This document shows positions 55,054-63,969 of a stretch of 64,000 bases of DNA, one piece after another; position 1 is the first letter of the stretch; each line of letters begins with the position of its first letter. This DNA is from Stenotrophomonas bentonitica (lineage in GTDB: Bacteria; Pseudomonadota; Gammaproteobacteria; Xanthomonadales; Xanthomonadaceae), in contig NZ_PKQP01000001.1 of NCBI RefSeq assembly GCF_002887735.1, forward strand, positions 434,001 through 498,000, given 5' to 3'. The translations under genes and the position numbers were made by a program. Below the pieces are notes generated by a model that saw only the letters and a program-made list of their open reading frames with translations, had not been told where the DNA came from and ran no database searches.

Positions 55054-56631
55054 ATGACCGAGAAAAGACCGTTCTGGCGCCGGCTGCTGCGCTGGCTGGG
55101 GATCATCGTGGCCTTGCTGGTGCTGCTGGTGCTCAGTGGCCTGCTGCTGGCCGATCACCTTACCCCGCAGGCTCTCGGCGAGCGCTCCACGGTGCTGCCC
55201 ACGCAGGCCGACCAGACCGCGATCGATCGCGAGCTGGTCCGCCTGCAGGCCGAGCATCCCGGCCAGACCGGCGTGGCCTTCCTCTCCGATGGGCTCGATG
55301 CCTACGCCGCGCGCGCGGTGATCACCCAGCACGCCGGGCGCAGCCTGGACCTGCAGTACTACATCTGGCAGGACGACCTGATCGGCCACCTGATGGCCAA
55401 CGAGCTGTACCGCGCCGCCGAGCGCGGCGTGCGGGTGCGCATCCTGCTCGATGACATGAATGCCCAGGACAAGGACGCGCTGATGATGGCGCTCGATGCG
55501 CACCCCAACATCGAGATCCGCCTGTACAACCCGTTCCGCAACCGCAGCGGGCTGTGGCGGCTGGTCGAGATGGTCCAGCGCGTTTTCAGCGTCAACCACC
55601 GCATGCACAACAAGTCGTGGATCGCCGACGGGCGCGTGGCGATCGTCGGTGGCCGCAACATCGGCGAGGAATATTTCAGCGCGCGCCCGGACGTGAACTT
55701 CCGCGACCTGGACCTGCTGGTCGCCGGCGAAGCGGTACAGCAGGCCAACACCATTTTCGACGATTACTGGAACAGTGATACCGCCGTGCCGATCCGCGCG
55801 CTGGCGTTCTACACCGAGCCGCAGCTGCGCCTGCTGATCCGCGAAAGCGAGCACGAAGCGCGCCTGGGCAGTGCCAGGCCCTACCTGGAGAGGGTCGCGC
55901 GCTCGCAGGCGCAGCGCTCGTACTACCGCGATGCACTGGACCTGCACTGGAGCGGCAAGGTGGAGATCGCCTCGGACCCGCCGATGAAGCACCGCCGCGA
56001 CGACCAGGCCGGCTGGCTGGTGACGCGGCTGGTGGAGGAACTGGAAAGCACGCGGCACAAGGCGCTGTTGATCTCGCCCTATTTCGTCCCGGGCGAGGAC
56101 GGCACCGAAGGGCTGGGCGCGATGGTCGCGCGCGGTGCCCAGGTCGGGGTGATCACCAACTCGCTGGCGGCCAACGACGTGGCCGCCGTGCACAGCGGCT
56201 ACATGCACTACCGTGCGCCGCTGCTGCGCAGTGGCGTGCAGCTGTACGAGCTCAAATCACGCGGCAACGTGGATGGCAGTGGCCTGTTCGGCAGCAGCGG
56301 GGCCAGCCTGCACACCAAGGCGTTCATGATCGATGACCAGCGTGGCTTCGTCGGCTCGTTCAACCTGGATCCGCGCTCGGCGTACCTCAACACCGAGATG
56401 GGCGTGTTGTTCAACGATCCGGTGCTTGCCGCGCAACTGCGCCAGGAGTATCTGCGCCTGGCCAGCCCGAGCCAGAGTTACTGGGTGGCCCTGGGCCCGG
56501 AGGGCGACGTGCGCTGGCTGGAACGCGATGCACAGCCGCCGCACTGGCTGTACCGCGAACCGGACGCCGGTTTCTGGCTGCGTGCCAGCGCGCGTGCGAT
56601 CAGCTGGCTGCCACTGGAATCGCAGCTCTAG
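55054..56631 (+). CDS. clsC: Phospholipase D family protein, ClsC-like cardiolipin synthase
   Basis: A 525-residue membrane-anchored protein with one N-terminal helix (LGIIVALLVLLVLSGLLLA, about 15-33) and two PLD active sites: HNKSWIADG (His185, Lys187) and HTKAFMIDD (His420, Lys422). The layout resembles ClsC/YmdC, which makes cardiolipin from phosphatidylglycerol and phosphatidylethanolamine. No ymdB partner lies beside it. A function in phospholipid remodelling is likely; a nuclease is a less likely alternative. Confidence 0.86.
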   Translation: MTEKRPFWRRLLRWLGIIVALLVLLVLSGLLLADHLTPQALGERSTVLPTQADQTAIDRELVRLQAEHPGQTGVAFLSDGLDAYAARAVITQHAGRSLDLQYYIWQDDLIGHLMANELYRAAERGVRVRILLDDMNAQDKDALMMALDAHPNIEIRLYNPFRNRSGLWRLVEMVQRVFSVNHRMHNKSWIADGRVAIVGGRNIGEEYFSARPDVNFRDLDLLVAGEAVQQANTIFDDYWNSDTAVPIRALAFYTEPQLRLLIRESEHEARLGSARPYLERVARSQAQRSYYRDALDLHWSGKVEIASDPPMKHRRDDQAGWLVTRLVEELESTRHKALLISPYFVPGEDGTEGLGAMVARGAQVGVITNSLAANDVAAVHSGYMHYRAPLLRSGVQLYELKSRGNVDGSGLFGSSGASLHTKAFMIDDQRGFVGSFNLDPRSAYLNTEMGVLFNDPVLAAQLRQEYLRLASPSQSYWVALGPEGDVRWLERDAQPPHWLYREPDAGFWLRASARAISWLPLESQL

Positions 56632-56632
56632 C

Positions 56633-57745
56633 TCAGCCCGCCCGGGCCACGTCGTACTCGGCCTCGTCACAGTCCACGGTCTCCACCGCCCGGCCGTGGA
56701 CCCGCCGCCAGATCCACTGCAGCGCGTGCGGCGGCGTGTCGTCCAGCTGTTCCAGCAGGGCCAGCGCCTGGGCCTGGCCGATCTGGCCGTGGCGGCACAG
56801 CAGGCTGGCCGCGGCCGCCGCGCGCGCCAGGCGCAGGCTGGCCGCCAGCCCACCGCCGCTCTGGCGGATCAAGGCATCGTGCACGGCCTTGGGCAGCTCC
56901 CATGCGGCGGCGATCCGGCTGGCCACCGGCAGGGTCCAGCTGTCCAGCAGTTCGGCCGCCAGCGCGCGTGGCGGCACCGCCACGCCGTGCTCGGCGCAGG
57001 CATCGAGCAGGTGCCGCATCACCAGCGCCGCCCCCAGGCCCTGGGTCAGACCAAGCCACTGCGCGGCGAAGCCATCTTCATGGGTCACCGTGCGCGCGTG
57101 ATCGGCGGCGGCGCGCGATGCCAGCAGCGCGTGCTCCCAGATCACCGCGCTGAACTGCGGAAAGGCATCGCACTGCAGCTGCATCACCGGCTGCACCAGC
57201 ACCGCGCTGATGATCTGGCGGATGCCATCGGTCCCTACCAGGGTGACGGCCCGCTGCAGCGTTTCCACCGGGCGTGTCTGTACCCGGTAGACCGGGCTGT
57301 TGGCGATGCGCAGCAGGTTGCCGGTCAGCACCGGGTCCTGGCTGATGATCCCGGCCATCGCGCGCGCCGAGGCGTCGCTGTCGTTGACGGTCTGGATCAG
57401 CTGCGGCAGCAGTTGTGGGCGGCGAGGCAGGTGGCGGGCCGACCAGTCCCGCGCCAGCAGCGAGGCGGTGACCGCATCGCGCAGCTCAAGCGCGTGCGGG
57501 GCCGCTGCATCGGCAGCATCGCCACTGCGGGGCACCAGCGCCAGCGTGTGCAGCCCGGCCTGCAGCACCGCCACGGGGTCGGTGCCTGGCGGAACGCTGC
57601 CCGCGGGCAACGCTCCGCACGCCTGCGTGGCGGCTGCGCGCCCCGTCGCGGGTACCGGCGCGACACGCCGCTGGCGGAGCAGCGCGACCCCACCCAGCAG
57701 CACCAGCACCGCAACCCCCACCCAGATCGCGACGCTCATGCCCAT
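56633..57745 (-). CDS. Membrane-anchored HDOD-domain protein
   Basis: A 370-residue protein with an N-terminal membrane helix (AIWVGVAVLVLLGGVALL, about 5-22), a linker and an HDOD domain (about 110-300; PQLLPQLIQTVNDSDASARAMAGIISQDPVLTGNLLRIANSP is a family signature). HDOD proteins are non-enzymatic relatives of HD-GYP that often act in cyclic di-GMP or motility signalling. Here no EAL or GGDEF domain is attached. Start ATG 57745; 57739 is also possible. Convergent with the clsC-like gene, 1 nt apart. Confidence 0.8.
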   Translation of the reverse strand: MGMSVAIWVGVAVLVLLGGVALLRQRRVAPVPATGRAAATQACGALPAGSVPPGTDPVAVLQAGLHTLALVPRSGDAADAAAPHALELRDAVTASLLARDWSARHLPRRPQLLPQLIQTVNDSDASARAMAGIISQDPVLTGNLLRIANSPVYRVQTRPVETLQRAVTLVGTDGIRQIISAVLVQPVMQLQCDAFPQFSAVIWEHALLASRAAADHARTVTHEDGFAAQWLGLTQGLGAALVMRHLLDACAEHGVAVPPRALAAELLDSWTLPVASRIAAAWELPKAVHDALIRQSGGGLAASLRLARAAAAASLLCRHGQIGQAQALALLEQLDDTPPHALQWIWRRVHGRAVETVDCDEAEYDVARAG

Positions 57746-58033
57746 CGCCCCGGATGCACCGGGTCCCGCACCTGCCCTGTTGCGACTGCGCCCACGTGAT
57801 CCTTCCTGCGATGACCGGCCATCCACACCGTTGCCACGGCATCGGCCTGCGCTTCAGCAACTTTAATGACAGCGCGACGGGAGATCCCCTGACAGCACCC
57901 TCCATCGGAATGGACTAGAATGGCGCCGCGCGACCCGTCCGAGACCCGACGACGTCGCTTTTTTTGTTTTACAACCCACCTTTTGCTGGCGCGTTCGCCG
58001 CTGTTAGCCACCGTTCGCACCATCGGAGCCACC
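57746..58033 (+). other. 288-nt promoter region of leucine dehydrogenase
   Basis: Divergent gap between the HDOD gene and the dehydrogenase. A -10-like TAGAAT at 57916-57921 and CTGACA at 57889 are 21 nt apart, too far for a standard sigma-70 promoter, so the true start is uncertain. Between 57950 and 58000 there is a T-rich patch. No gene is seen. Confidence 0.35.
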
Positions 58034-59131
58034 ATGTTATTTGAAACCCTCGAAACCACCGGTCACGAACAAGTGGTGTTCTGCCACAGCCGCGATGCCG
58101 GTCTGAGGGCGATCATCGCCATCCACAACACCACCCTGGGCCCGGCCCTGGGCGGTGTGCGCATGCGTCCCTACGCCAGCACCGACGAGGCCCTGGCCGA
58201 TGCGCTGCGCCTGAGCCGCACCATGACCTACAAGAACGCCCTGGCCGGGCTCAACGTGGGCGGCGGCAAGGCGGTGATCATCGGCGATCCGAAGCGGGAC
58301 AAGAGCGAAGTGCTGTTCCGCGCGTTCGGCCGCTATGTCGATTCGCTGGGCGGCCGCTACATCACCGCCGAGGACGTGGGCACCGATGTCAACGACATGG
58401 AGAACATCTACCTGGAAAGCGAGTACGTCACCGGCGTGCACCAGGTACATGGCGGCTCCGGCGACCCGGCCCCGTTCACCGCCTATGGCGCGCTGCAGGC
58501 GCTGATGGCGGCGATGCAGCACAAGCTGGGCCATGAGGAAGTGGGCAAGGCCAGCATCGCGGTGCAGGGCCTGGGGCACATCGGCATGGAACTGGTGAAG
58601 CTGCTGCGCGACCGTGGTGCCAAGTTGTACGTCAGCGACCTGGACAGCGCGCGCGTGGATCGCGCCGTCACCGAGTACGGTGCCGAAGCGGTCAAGCCGG
58701 AGGACATCTACGACGTCAACGCCGACATCTTCGCGCCGTGCGCGCTGGAAGGCGCGATCAATCCGGACACGTTGCCGCGCCTGAAGTGCAGGATCGTCTG
58801 CGGCACGGCCAACAACCAGCTCTCCAGCCTGGAAGTGGGTGATGAACTGCATGCCCGCGGCATCCTCTATGCGCCGGATTACGCGGTCAACGCCGGTGGC
58901 GTGATGAACGTTTCGCTGGAGATCGACGGCTACAACCGTGAGCGCGCGATGCGCCTGATCCGCAGCATCTACCACAACCTCGGCCGCATCTTCGCGCTGT
59001 CGCAGAGCGAGGGCATCGCCCCGCAACGCGCCGCCGACCAGATCGCCGAGTCGCGCATCCTCTCCATCGGCAAGCTGAAAATGCCGCTGGGGCGCAGCAC
59101 GCCGCGGCGGGGCACGCTGCGCGGCAACTGA
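58034..59131 (+). CDS. ldh: Leucine dehydrogenase (Glu/Leu/Phe/Val dehydrogenase family)
   Basis: A 365-residue NAD-dependent amino-acid dehydrogenase that deaminates leucine, valine and isoleucine to their 2-oxo acids. The substrate lysine region TYKNALAGLNVGGGKAVI gives K67 and K79; the Rossmann GLGHIGMELVK lies near 183. The short chain length and ITAEDVGTDVNDM favour leucine/valine rather than glutamate dehydrogenase. Start ATG 58034. A strong terminator follows. Confidence 0.9.
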   Translation: MLFETLETTGHEQVVFCHSRDAGLRAIIAIHNTTLGPALGGVRMRPYASTDEALADALRLSRTMTYKNALAGLNVGGGKAVIIGDPKRDKSEVLFRAFGRYVDSLGGRYITAEDVGTDVNDMENIYLESEYVTGVHQVHGGSGDPAPFTAYGALQALMAAMQHKLGHEEVGKASIAVQGLGHIGMELVKLLRDRGAKLYVSDLDSARVDRAVTEYGAEAVKPEDIYDVNADIFAPCALEGAINPDTLPRLKCRIVCGTANNQLSSLEVGDELHARGILYAPDYAVNAGGVMNVSLEIDGYNRERAMRLIRSIYHNLGRIFALSQSEGIAPQRAADQIAESRILSIGKLKMPLGRSTPRRGTLRGN

Positions 59132-59149
59132 GCCGGCGTGACAAACGAA

Positions 59150-59182
59150 GAGGGCGCGATCATCGATCGCGCCCTCTTTTTT
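59150..59182. terminator. Rho-independent terminator after leucine dehydrogenase
   Basis: Eleven-base arms GAGGGCGCGAT (59150-59160) and ATCGCGCCCTC (59166-59176) with a five-base loop are followed by six T. The other side has only a few A, so it mainly stops the plus-strand gene; the autotransporter gene converges on it. Confidence 0.92.
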
Positions 59183-59208
59183 CATACACGTCGCAGTGAG
59201 ACCGGCCG

Positions 59209-62151
59209 TCAGAACCCGGCCGAGTAGCGCAGCTGCACCTGGCGCAGATCGCCGCGCGGGCCGAAGCGCTGGTCATAGCCGAACGCCAGGCGACTGCTGC
59301 GGCTCAGCCACGACTCCACCGAAAGCCCGAACAAGCCGCCCGAGCGGGCCGGCTGCAGGCCTGCCAACGGTGCCCAGGCCTCCACGCCGACGAAGCTCGC
59401 CTGCGGATCCAGCCCGGTGCTGGACAGCAGTTGCTGCCACTCGGCGTAACCGCGCAGCGACCAGCTGCCCCAGCGCGTCTCCGCCCGCAGGCCGGCCAGC
59501 GCCTGGCTGCGGCTGGCAACGTTGCCTTCGGCGCGCAGGCCGAAGCCAAAGCCGCCGTCCTCGCTGAAGCTGTCGCTGTCCACGCGGGCGTATTCCGCGC
59601 CCAGGTAGGGCGTCAGCCCCGCCACCGCCGAGCCGAAGCGGTAGCCGGACTCCATGCTGGCGGTGCTGAAGTGGCCGCCGTAACGCGCGTTGACGCCGTA
59701 CTGCCCAGCGCCCAGCAGCAGTTGCCGGTCGATGTTGCGGGTGAACTGACCGACCCCGACCTGGCCGATGGCATAGCCGTTGCCGACATTCCAGCCGGCA
59801 TATACCTGCGCCTGCGACTGACGATCGCGGCCACGGTCACCGCCCCAGTCACGACTGCTGTTGCTGCGCGTCTCGCCGAAGGCGACGCCCATCATGCCGC
59901 TGCTGCCCAAGGCCAGATCCTGACCCATCATCCAGCCTTGGGTCTGCGCCCCCGTGCCGGCGAAGCTGCCCTGCCCCGCCTCGCCCAGCGCGCTGTGCCA
60001 TGCGCCGCGCAGACCGGGCGTGGCCATCGCTGCATCCAGACGCGCCGACAGACCGCGACGGTTCATGTCGATCGCATCGAACGTCATCGCAGCGGCCAGC
60101 CCATGCGCCTTGCCGGACAAGCTGTCCAGCGTCTGGCTCAACGCCTGGTCGGTGGGCGTCTGTTGGATGGCCCCCGCCGCTGCGGTCAGGTCGGGATCCA
60201 GCACGATCGCGGTCGAGGGTGCCGACGGCTGCAGGCGCGCATCGAGCGCCTGGAACGCCGCTTCCACACGTGCGGCCGAGGCCAGTGTGCCGACATCGGA
60301 CGTGCGGGCCGCTGCAGCAGTGGTGACCGACGTGGGCTCCACGTCCAGATACACGCGGTTGGGGTCGTAGTGCACGGTCGCCTGCAGCAGTGGCAACGTG
60401 GCCGCATTGAAGCCCAGCGAGGAAAACTGCCCGTTGACGCCCCCGTCGGCCACCAGTACCTCATGCTCCCGCCGTGCGACGTAGCCCTCCGCCAACCCAT
60501 AGACGAACAGTCCGCCATCCAGCGTCGCCCGGCCGCCGATGTGGAGCGGATCGGTGCCCAGCAACATCCAGAACTCACCCGTCGCGCTCTGGATGAAGTT
60601 GCCGTTGAGGGTGCTGTTGGCGTGGTCGCGGTTGAACAGGATGCCGTTGTTGTACAGATCGCCGTTGTACTGCGTGGCGATCCGCGGGTTCGCGTTGGAG
60701 TTGATCTGCATGACGCCGTTGTTGGTGATCGTCCCGTTGGTGATCACATCCCAGGCGTAAAGATAGGAGTCGGCGTCCACCACGATGTCGGATTGATACA
60801 GGTCATTGATGGCTACGGTCGCGCCGCCGGTGATGCGCAGTTGCCCGGCATTGCGGTTTTCTCCGCCGAGCGTCATGCCCGGATCATCGATCCCGTCGAC
60901 CACGTTGCCACCGCCGTCAACGACCACCCCGCCCGCGCCCGACAAGCCTCCCCACCAGACGGTGTAGGCGGTGCCGAGCGCCGCATGGAAGTCGCCCCAG
61001 TCCAGCCGACCCGGCCCGCGCACGGCGCGACCCACGTTGAGCAGGCCATGCCCGAAGACCGCATCGGTACCGACCGCGCCCAGATCGGTCGCGGTGCCCA
61101 GCAATACCTGCCGGACCTGGTCCGTGGTCAACGTCGGGAAGGCTTCCCATACCAGCGCGGCGGCCCCGGAGACCAGCGGCGCCGCGTAAGAGGTGCCAGA
61201 CCCGTACAGCAACGGACCGCCAGGGTTCTTGGGATCGAGGAAGACGGCCGTGCCCGGCGCGGCCAGGCAGTAATTGGCTGCCACACCACAGGCATTGGCG
61301 TAGGACGCGAGGGTATCGGGCTTGTTGGTGTCCACGGCGGTCACCGCAAGCCACCCGCGCTCCAGATCCGCCGCCGGCCGGGTGTTGCCCGGGCCCGGCT
61401 GGCTGGGCAGTGCGGCCATGCTGGACGGATTGGCGCGGCTCTCGTTGCCGGTCGCGAACACCACCAGGCCGTTGTGGCCGACGATGAACGGGCGATACTC
61501 CGCGGCGATCGGTGCGGTGGCGGCCGTGTTGGTCCAATACAGCCCGCCCCACGAATTGTTCATGATCCGCACACCGTCGGTGATCAGATCCTGGTGGACG
61601 CCGGCCAGACCGAGCGCGCCGGTCACCTCGTTGCCATTGCCCGTGCCATCGTCGGCAGGCCGCTTGTCGGCGATGATCCGTGCCGAGACGATCAGCGCTT
61701 CCGGCGCGACGCCGCCCGGCCAGGCGCCGAACGCGCGTCCCGCCGCCAGCGAGGCCACCGTCGTGCCATGGCCGACCACGTCATCGATGTTGAGATTGTT
61801 GACCAGCGGATCGATGTAGGCACGGCTGGACACCACCCGCCCGGACACCGCCGGATTGGTGCGGCTCACGCCGGAATCGACAACGCCGATGCGGGTGCCC
61901 TTGCCGGTGAACTGCACATCGCGCGCATTGATCACCGTCAGGTGTGCATCGACGGCCGGAGGCGGAGGCGTTACCGGTGGCGTTACCGGCGGCGTTGTGG
62001 GGGGCGTCGTTGGCGGCGGCGACGGGGGCGTGGTCGGGGGCGGCGACGGCTCCAGATCCCCCCGGACATTGCTGCCCCCACCTCCGCAGGCACTCAGTGC
62101 CAATGCCAATGCCGCGGCCAAGGCCGACCTGCCGATCACAACCTGCTTCAT
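59209..62151 (-). CDS. Lipoprotein-type S8 (subtilisin) autotransporter
   Basis: A 980-residue autotransporter protease. The signal ends in a lipobox LSAC (Cys22), so the passenger is probably lipidated, as in NalP and SphB1. Then a low-complexity Pro/Thr linker (about 35-66), an S8 subtilisin domain with Asp92 (VVDSG), His128 (HGTTVAS), Asn236 (ATGNES) and Ser321 (GTSYAAPLVSG), a beta-helix spacer (about 390-620), and a C-terminal autotransporter barrel (about 690-980) ending YSAGF. All catalytic residues are present. It would cut surface or secreted proteins. A terminator shared with leucine dehydrogenase lies downstream. Confidence 0.92.
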   Translation of the reverse strand: MKQVVIGRSALAAALALALSACGGGGSNVRGDLEPSPPPTTPPSPPPTTPPTTPPVTPPVTPPPPAVDAHLTVINARDVQFTGKGTRIGVVDSGVSRTNPAVSGRVVSSRAYIDPLVNNLNIDDVVGHGTTVASLAAGRAFGAWPGGVAPEALIVSARIIADKRPADDGTGNGNEVTGALGLAGVHQDLITDGVRIMNNSWGGLYWTNTAATAPIAAEYRPFIVGHNGLVVFATGNESRANPSSMAALPSQPGPGNTRPAADLERGWLAVTAVDTNKPDTLASYANACGVAANYCLAAPGTAVFLDPKNPGGPLLYGSGTSYAAPLVSGAAALVWEAFPTLTTDQVRQVLLGTATDLGAVGTDAVFGHGLLNVGRAVRGPGRLDWGDFHAALGTAYTVWWGGLSGAGGVVVDGGGNVVDGIDDPGMTLGGENRNAGQLRITGGATVAINDLYQSDIVVDADSYLYAWDVITNGTITNNGVMQINSNANPRIATQYNGDLYNNGILFNRDHANSTLNGNFIQSATGEFWMLLGTDPLHIGGRATLDGGLFVYGLAEGYVARREHEVLVADGGVNGQFSSLGFNAATLPLLQATVHYDPNRVYLDVEPTSVTTAAAARTSDVGTLASAARVEAAFQALDARLQPSAPSTAIVLDPDLTAAAGAIQQTPTDQALSQTLDSLSGKAHGLAAAMTFDAIDMNRRGLSARLDAAMATPGLRGAWHSALGEAGQGSFAGTGAQTQGWMMGQDLALGSSGMMGVAFGETRSNSSRDWGGDRGRDRQSQAQVYAGWNVGNGYAIGQVGVGQFTRNIDRQLLLGAGQYGVNARYGGHFSTASMESGYRFGSAVAGLTPYLGAEYARVDSDSFSEDGGFGFGLRAEGNVASRSQALAGLRAETRWGSWSLRGYAEWQQLLSSTGLDPQASFVGVEAWAPLAGLQPARSGGLFGLSVESWLSRSSRLAFGYDQRFGPRGDLRQVQLRYSAGF

Positions 62152-62327
62152 CCCTGTTCCCCTAGTGAATGGACCTTCCCCACCTGCCTGCCCCCCGGGC
62201 AGACACCGGCAGTCAATGCCGACCCTCTATACTGGGCCGACCCCCACGCAGTCTGCCGGGAAATGCGTCGGCTTCCAACGCCCGCGTTCCTATTCCGCTC
62301 TTAGCTCACGCACCAAAGAGATTGCAC

Positions 62328-63503
62328 ATGTCCAACATCGTCATCGCCGCCGCCAAGCGCACCGCCATCGGCTCCTTCCTGGGCCAGTTCAACGGCGTGC
62401 CCTCCCCGACCCTGGGCTCCACCGTGATCGCTGCGGCCCTGGAGCAGTCCGGAGTACCGGCCGCGGATGTTTCCGAAGTGATCATGGGCTGCGTGCTGCC
62501 GGCCAACCTCGGCCAGGCGCCGGCCCGCCAGGCCGCGATCGCCGCCGGGATTCCGGTGTCCACCGGCGCCACCACCCTGAACAAGGTGTGCGGTTCGGGC
62601 ATGAAGGCCATCATGCTGGGGCATGACCTGATCAAGGCCGGCTCGGCCAGCATCGTGGTCGCCGGCGGCATGGAATCGATGTCCAACGCCCCGCACATGA
62701 TCCCCAACTCGCGCACCGGCAACCGCTTCGGCAACTTCCAGGCCGTGGATCACATGGCCCACGACGGCCTGGTCAATGCGTACGACGGCAAGGCCATGGG
62801 CGAGTTCGCCGAATGCACCGTGGAGAAGTACCAGGTCAGCCGCGAGGACCAGGATGCCTTCGCGATCGAATCGGTCCGCCGCGCGCAGGCCGCGCAGGCC
62901 AACGGCGCCTTCGATGGCGAAATCGTCGCGGTCAAGGTCAGCACCCGCAAGGGCGAGGTCGAGTACGCGCAGGACGAGCAGCCCGGCCGCTCGGACATCG
63001 CCAAGATTCCGACCCTGCGCCCGGCCTTCAAGAAAGACGGCACGGTGACCGCCGCCAGCTCCTCGAGCATCTCCGACGGCGCCGCTGCCGTGGTGCTGCT
63101 CTCCGAGGACGATGCCGCCGCCCGCGGCCTGCAGCCGCTGGCGCGCATCGTCGGCCACGCCACCCACTCGCAGGCGCCGGAGTGGTTCACCACCGCGCCG
63201 ATCGGTGCGATCCAGAAGCTGATGGACAAGACCGGCTGGACGCTGGACCAGGTGGACCTGTTCGAGATCAACGAAGCCTTCGCCGTGGTTGCGATGGCGC
63301 CGATCCGCGAGCTGGGCATCCCGCACGACAAGGTCAATGTCAATGGCGGGGCCTGCGCATTGGGCCATCCCATCGGTGCCTCGGGCGCACGCTTGGTGGT
63401 CACGCTGGTGAACGCATTGCGCACGCGTGGGGCCAAGCGCGGAATTGCTACCCTGTGCATCGGCGGCGGCGAAGCGACCGCCATCGCTATCGAATTGATT
63501 TGA
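62328..63503 (+). CDS. Acetyl-CoA acetyltransferase (thiolase)
   Basis: A 391-residue type II thiolase making or cleaving acetoacetyl-CoA. The three catalytic motifs are intact: Cys88 (NKVCGSGMKA), His347 (GHPIGASGA) and Cys377 (CIGGGEA). The length and the CVLPANLGQAPARQA segment fit biosynthetic acetyl-CoA acetyltransferase, of the AtoB/PhaA kind. No PHB-synthesis or beta-oxidation gene lies beside it, so its pathway is open. Start ATG 62328. A hairpin follows the stop. Confidence 0.93.
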   Translation: MSNIVIAAAKRTAIGSFLGQFNGVPSPTLGSTVIAAALEQSGVPAADVSEVIMGCVLPANLGQAPARQAAIAAGIPVSTGATTLNKVCGSGMKAIMLGHDLIKAGSASIVVAGGMESMSNAPHMIPNSRTGNRFGNFQAVDHMAHDGLVNAYDGKAMGEFAECTVEKYQVSREDQDAFAIESVRRAQAAQANGAFDGEIVAVKVSTRKGEVEYAQDEQPGRSDIAKIPTLRPAFKKDGTVTAASSSSISDGAAAVVLLSEDDAAARGLQPLARIVGHATHSQAPEWFTTAPIGAIQKLMDKTGWTLDQVDLFEINEAFAVVAMAPIRELGIPHDKVNVNGGACALGHPIGASGARLVVTLVNALRTRGAKRGIATLCIGGGEATAIAIELI

Positions 63504-63513
63504 TTTGGTTTAA

Positions 63514-63540
63514 CGCGCATTTCTCAAAACTGAATGCGCG
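63514..63540 (+). other. Hairpin after the thiolase gene
   Basis: Eight-base arms CGCGCATT (63514-63521) and AATGCGCG (63533-63540) around an eleven-base loop lie just after the thiolase stop. No T-run follows; it may be a weak terminator or part of the next gene's control region. Confidence 0.4.
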
Positions 63541-63545
63541 ATCGC

Positions 63546-63573
63546 TTGACAGCCAATCGTGGCTTGTCATCAT
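63546..63573 (+). promoter_or_regulatory. Sigma-70 promoter of the alanine-rich lipoprotein gene
   Basis: TTGACA at 63546-63551 is a perfect -35, followed after 16 nt by CATCAT at 63568-63573 (four of six). The start would fall near 63580, giving a leader of about 47 nt before the ATG at 63628, with a GAGGA ribosome site at 63613. Confidence 0.65.
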
Positions 63574-63627
63574 GTTGCCGGGCGCGCAATAGCGCGTTGC
63601 CTAATCTAACGACGAGGATTCACAACA

Positions 63628-63969
63628 ATGAGCATCAACAAGCTGCTGATCGCAATGGCCCTGGGCCTGGCTCTGACCGCCTGCTCGAAGCAGGAGCAGG
63701 CTGCTGACGCCGCCGCTTCGGCCAACGAAGCCGCCGCTGACGCCCAGGCCGCTGCTGACCAGGCCGCTGCTGCTGGCGCCCCGGCTGCTGACGCTGCCCA
63801 GGCTGCTGCTGACACCGCCACCACCGCTGCTGACGCTTCGGCTGATGCCGCTGCCCAGGCTGCTGGCGCTGCCACCGACGCTGCTGCTGAGCAGGCCAAG
63901 GACGCTGCCAAGACTGCGGAAAACACCGCTGAGCAGGCCAAGGACGCTGCTGAAGAAGCCAAGAAGTAA
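63628..63969 (+). CDS. Alanine-rich outer-membrane lipoprotein
   Basis: A 113-residue lipoprotein with lipobox LTAC (Cys19) and a mature part of Ala, Asp, Gln and Lys arranged as long helical repeats (AAADAQAAADQ, AKDAAKTAENT, AKDAAEEAKK), like an alanine-zipper. It is probably anchored to the outer membrane and forms a coiled coil; binding of peptidoglycan is possible. Its alanine codons are dominated by GCT, unlike neighbouring genes that use GCC and GCG. It has its own promoter. Confidence 0.8.
   Translation: MSINKLLIAMALGLALTACSKQEQAADAAASANEAAADAQAAADQAAAAGAPAADAAQAAADTATTAADASADAAAQAAGAATDAAAEQAKDAAKTAENTAEQAKDAAEEAKK

Noticed and set aside
57889..57921. CTGACA...TAGAAT as leucine dehydrogenase promoter
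   Set aside because: The spacer is 21 nt, too long for sigma-70; kept only as a remark in the region entry.
59431..62304. 957-codon open frame antisense to the autotransporter gene
   Set aside because: The autotransporter has all catalytic motifs; the antisense product is arginine- and histidine-rich with no domain.
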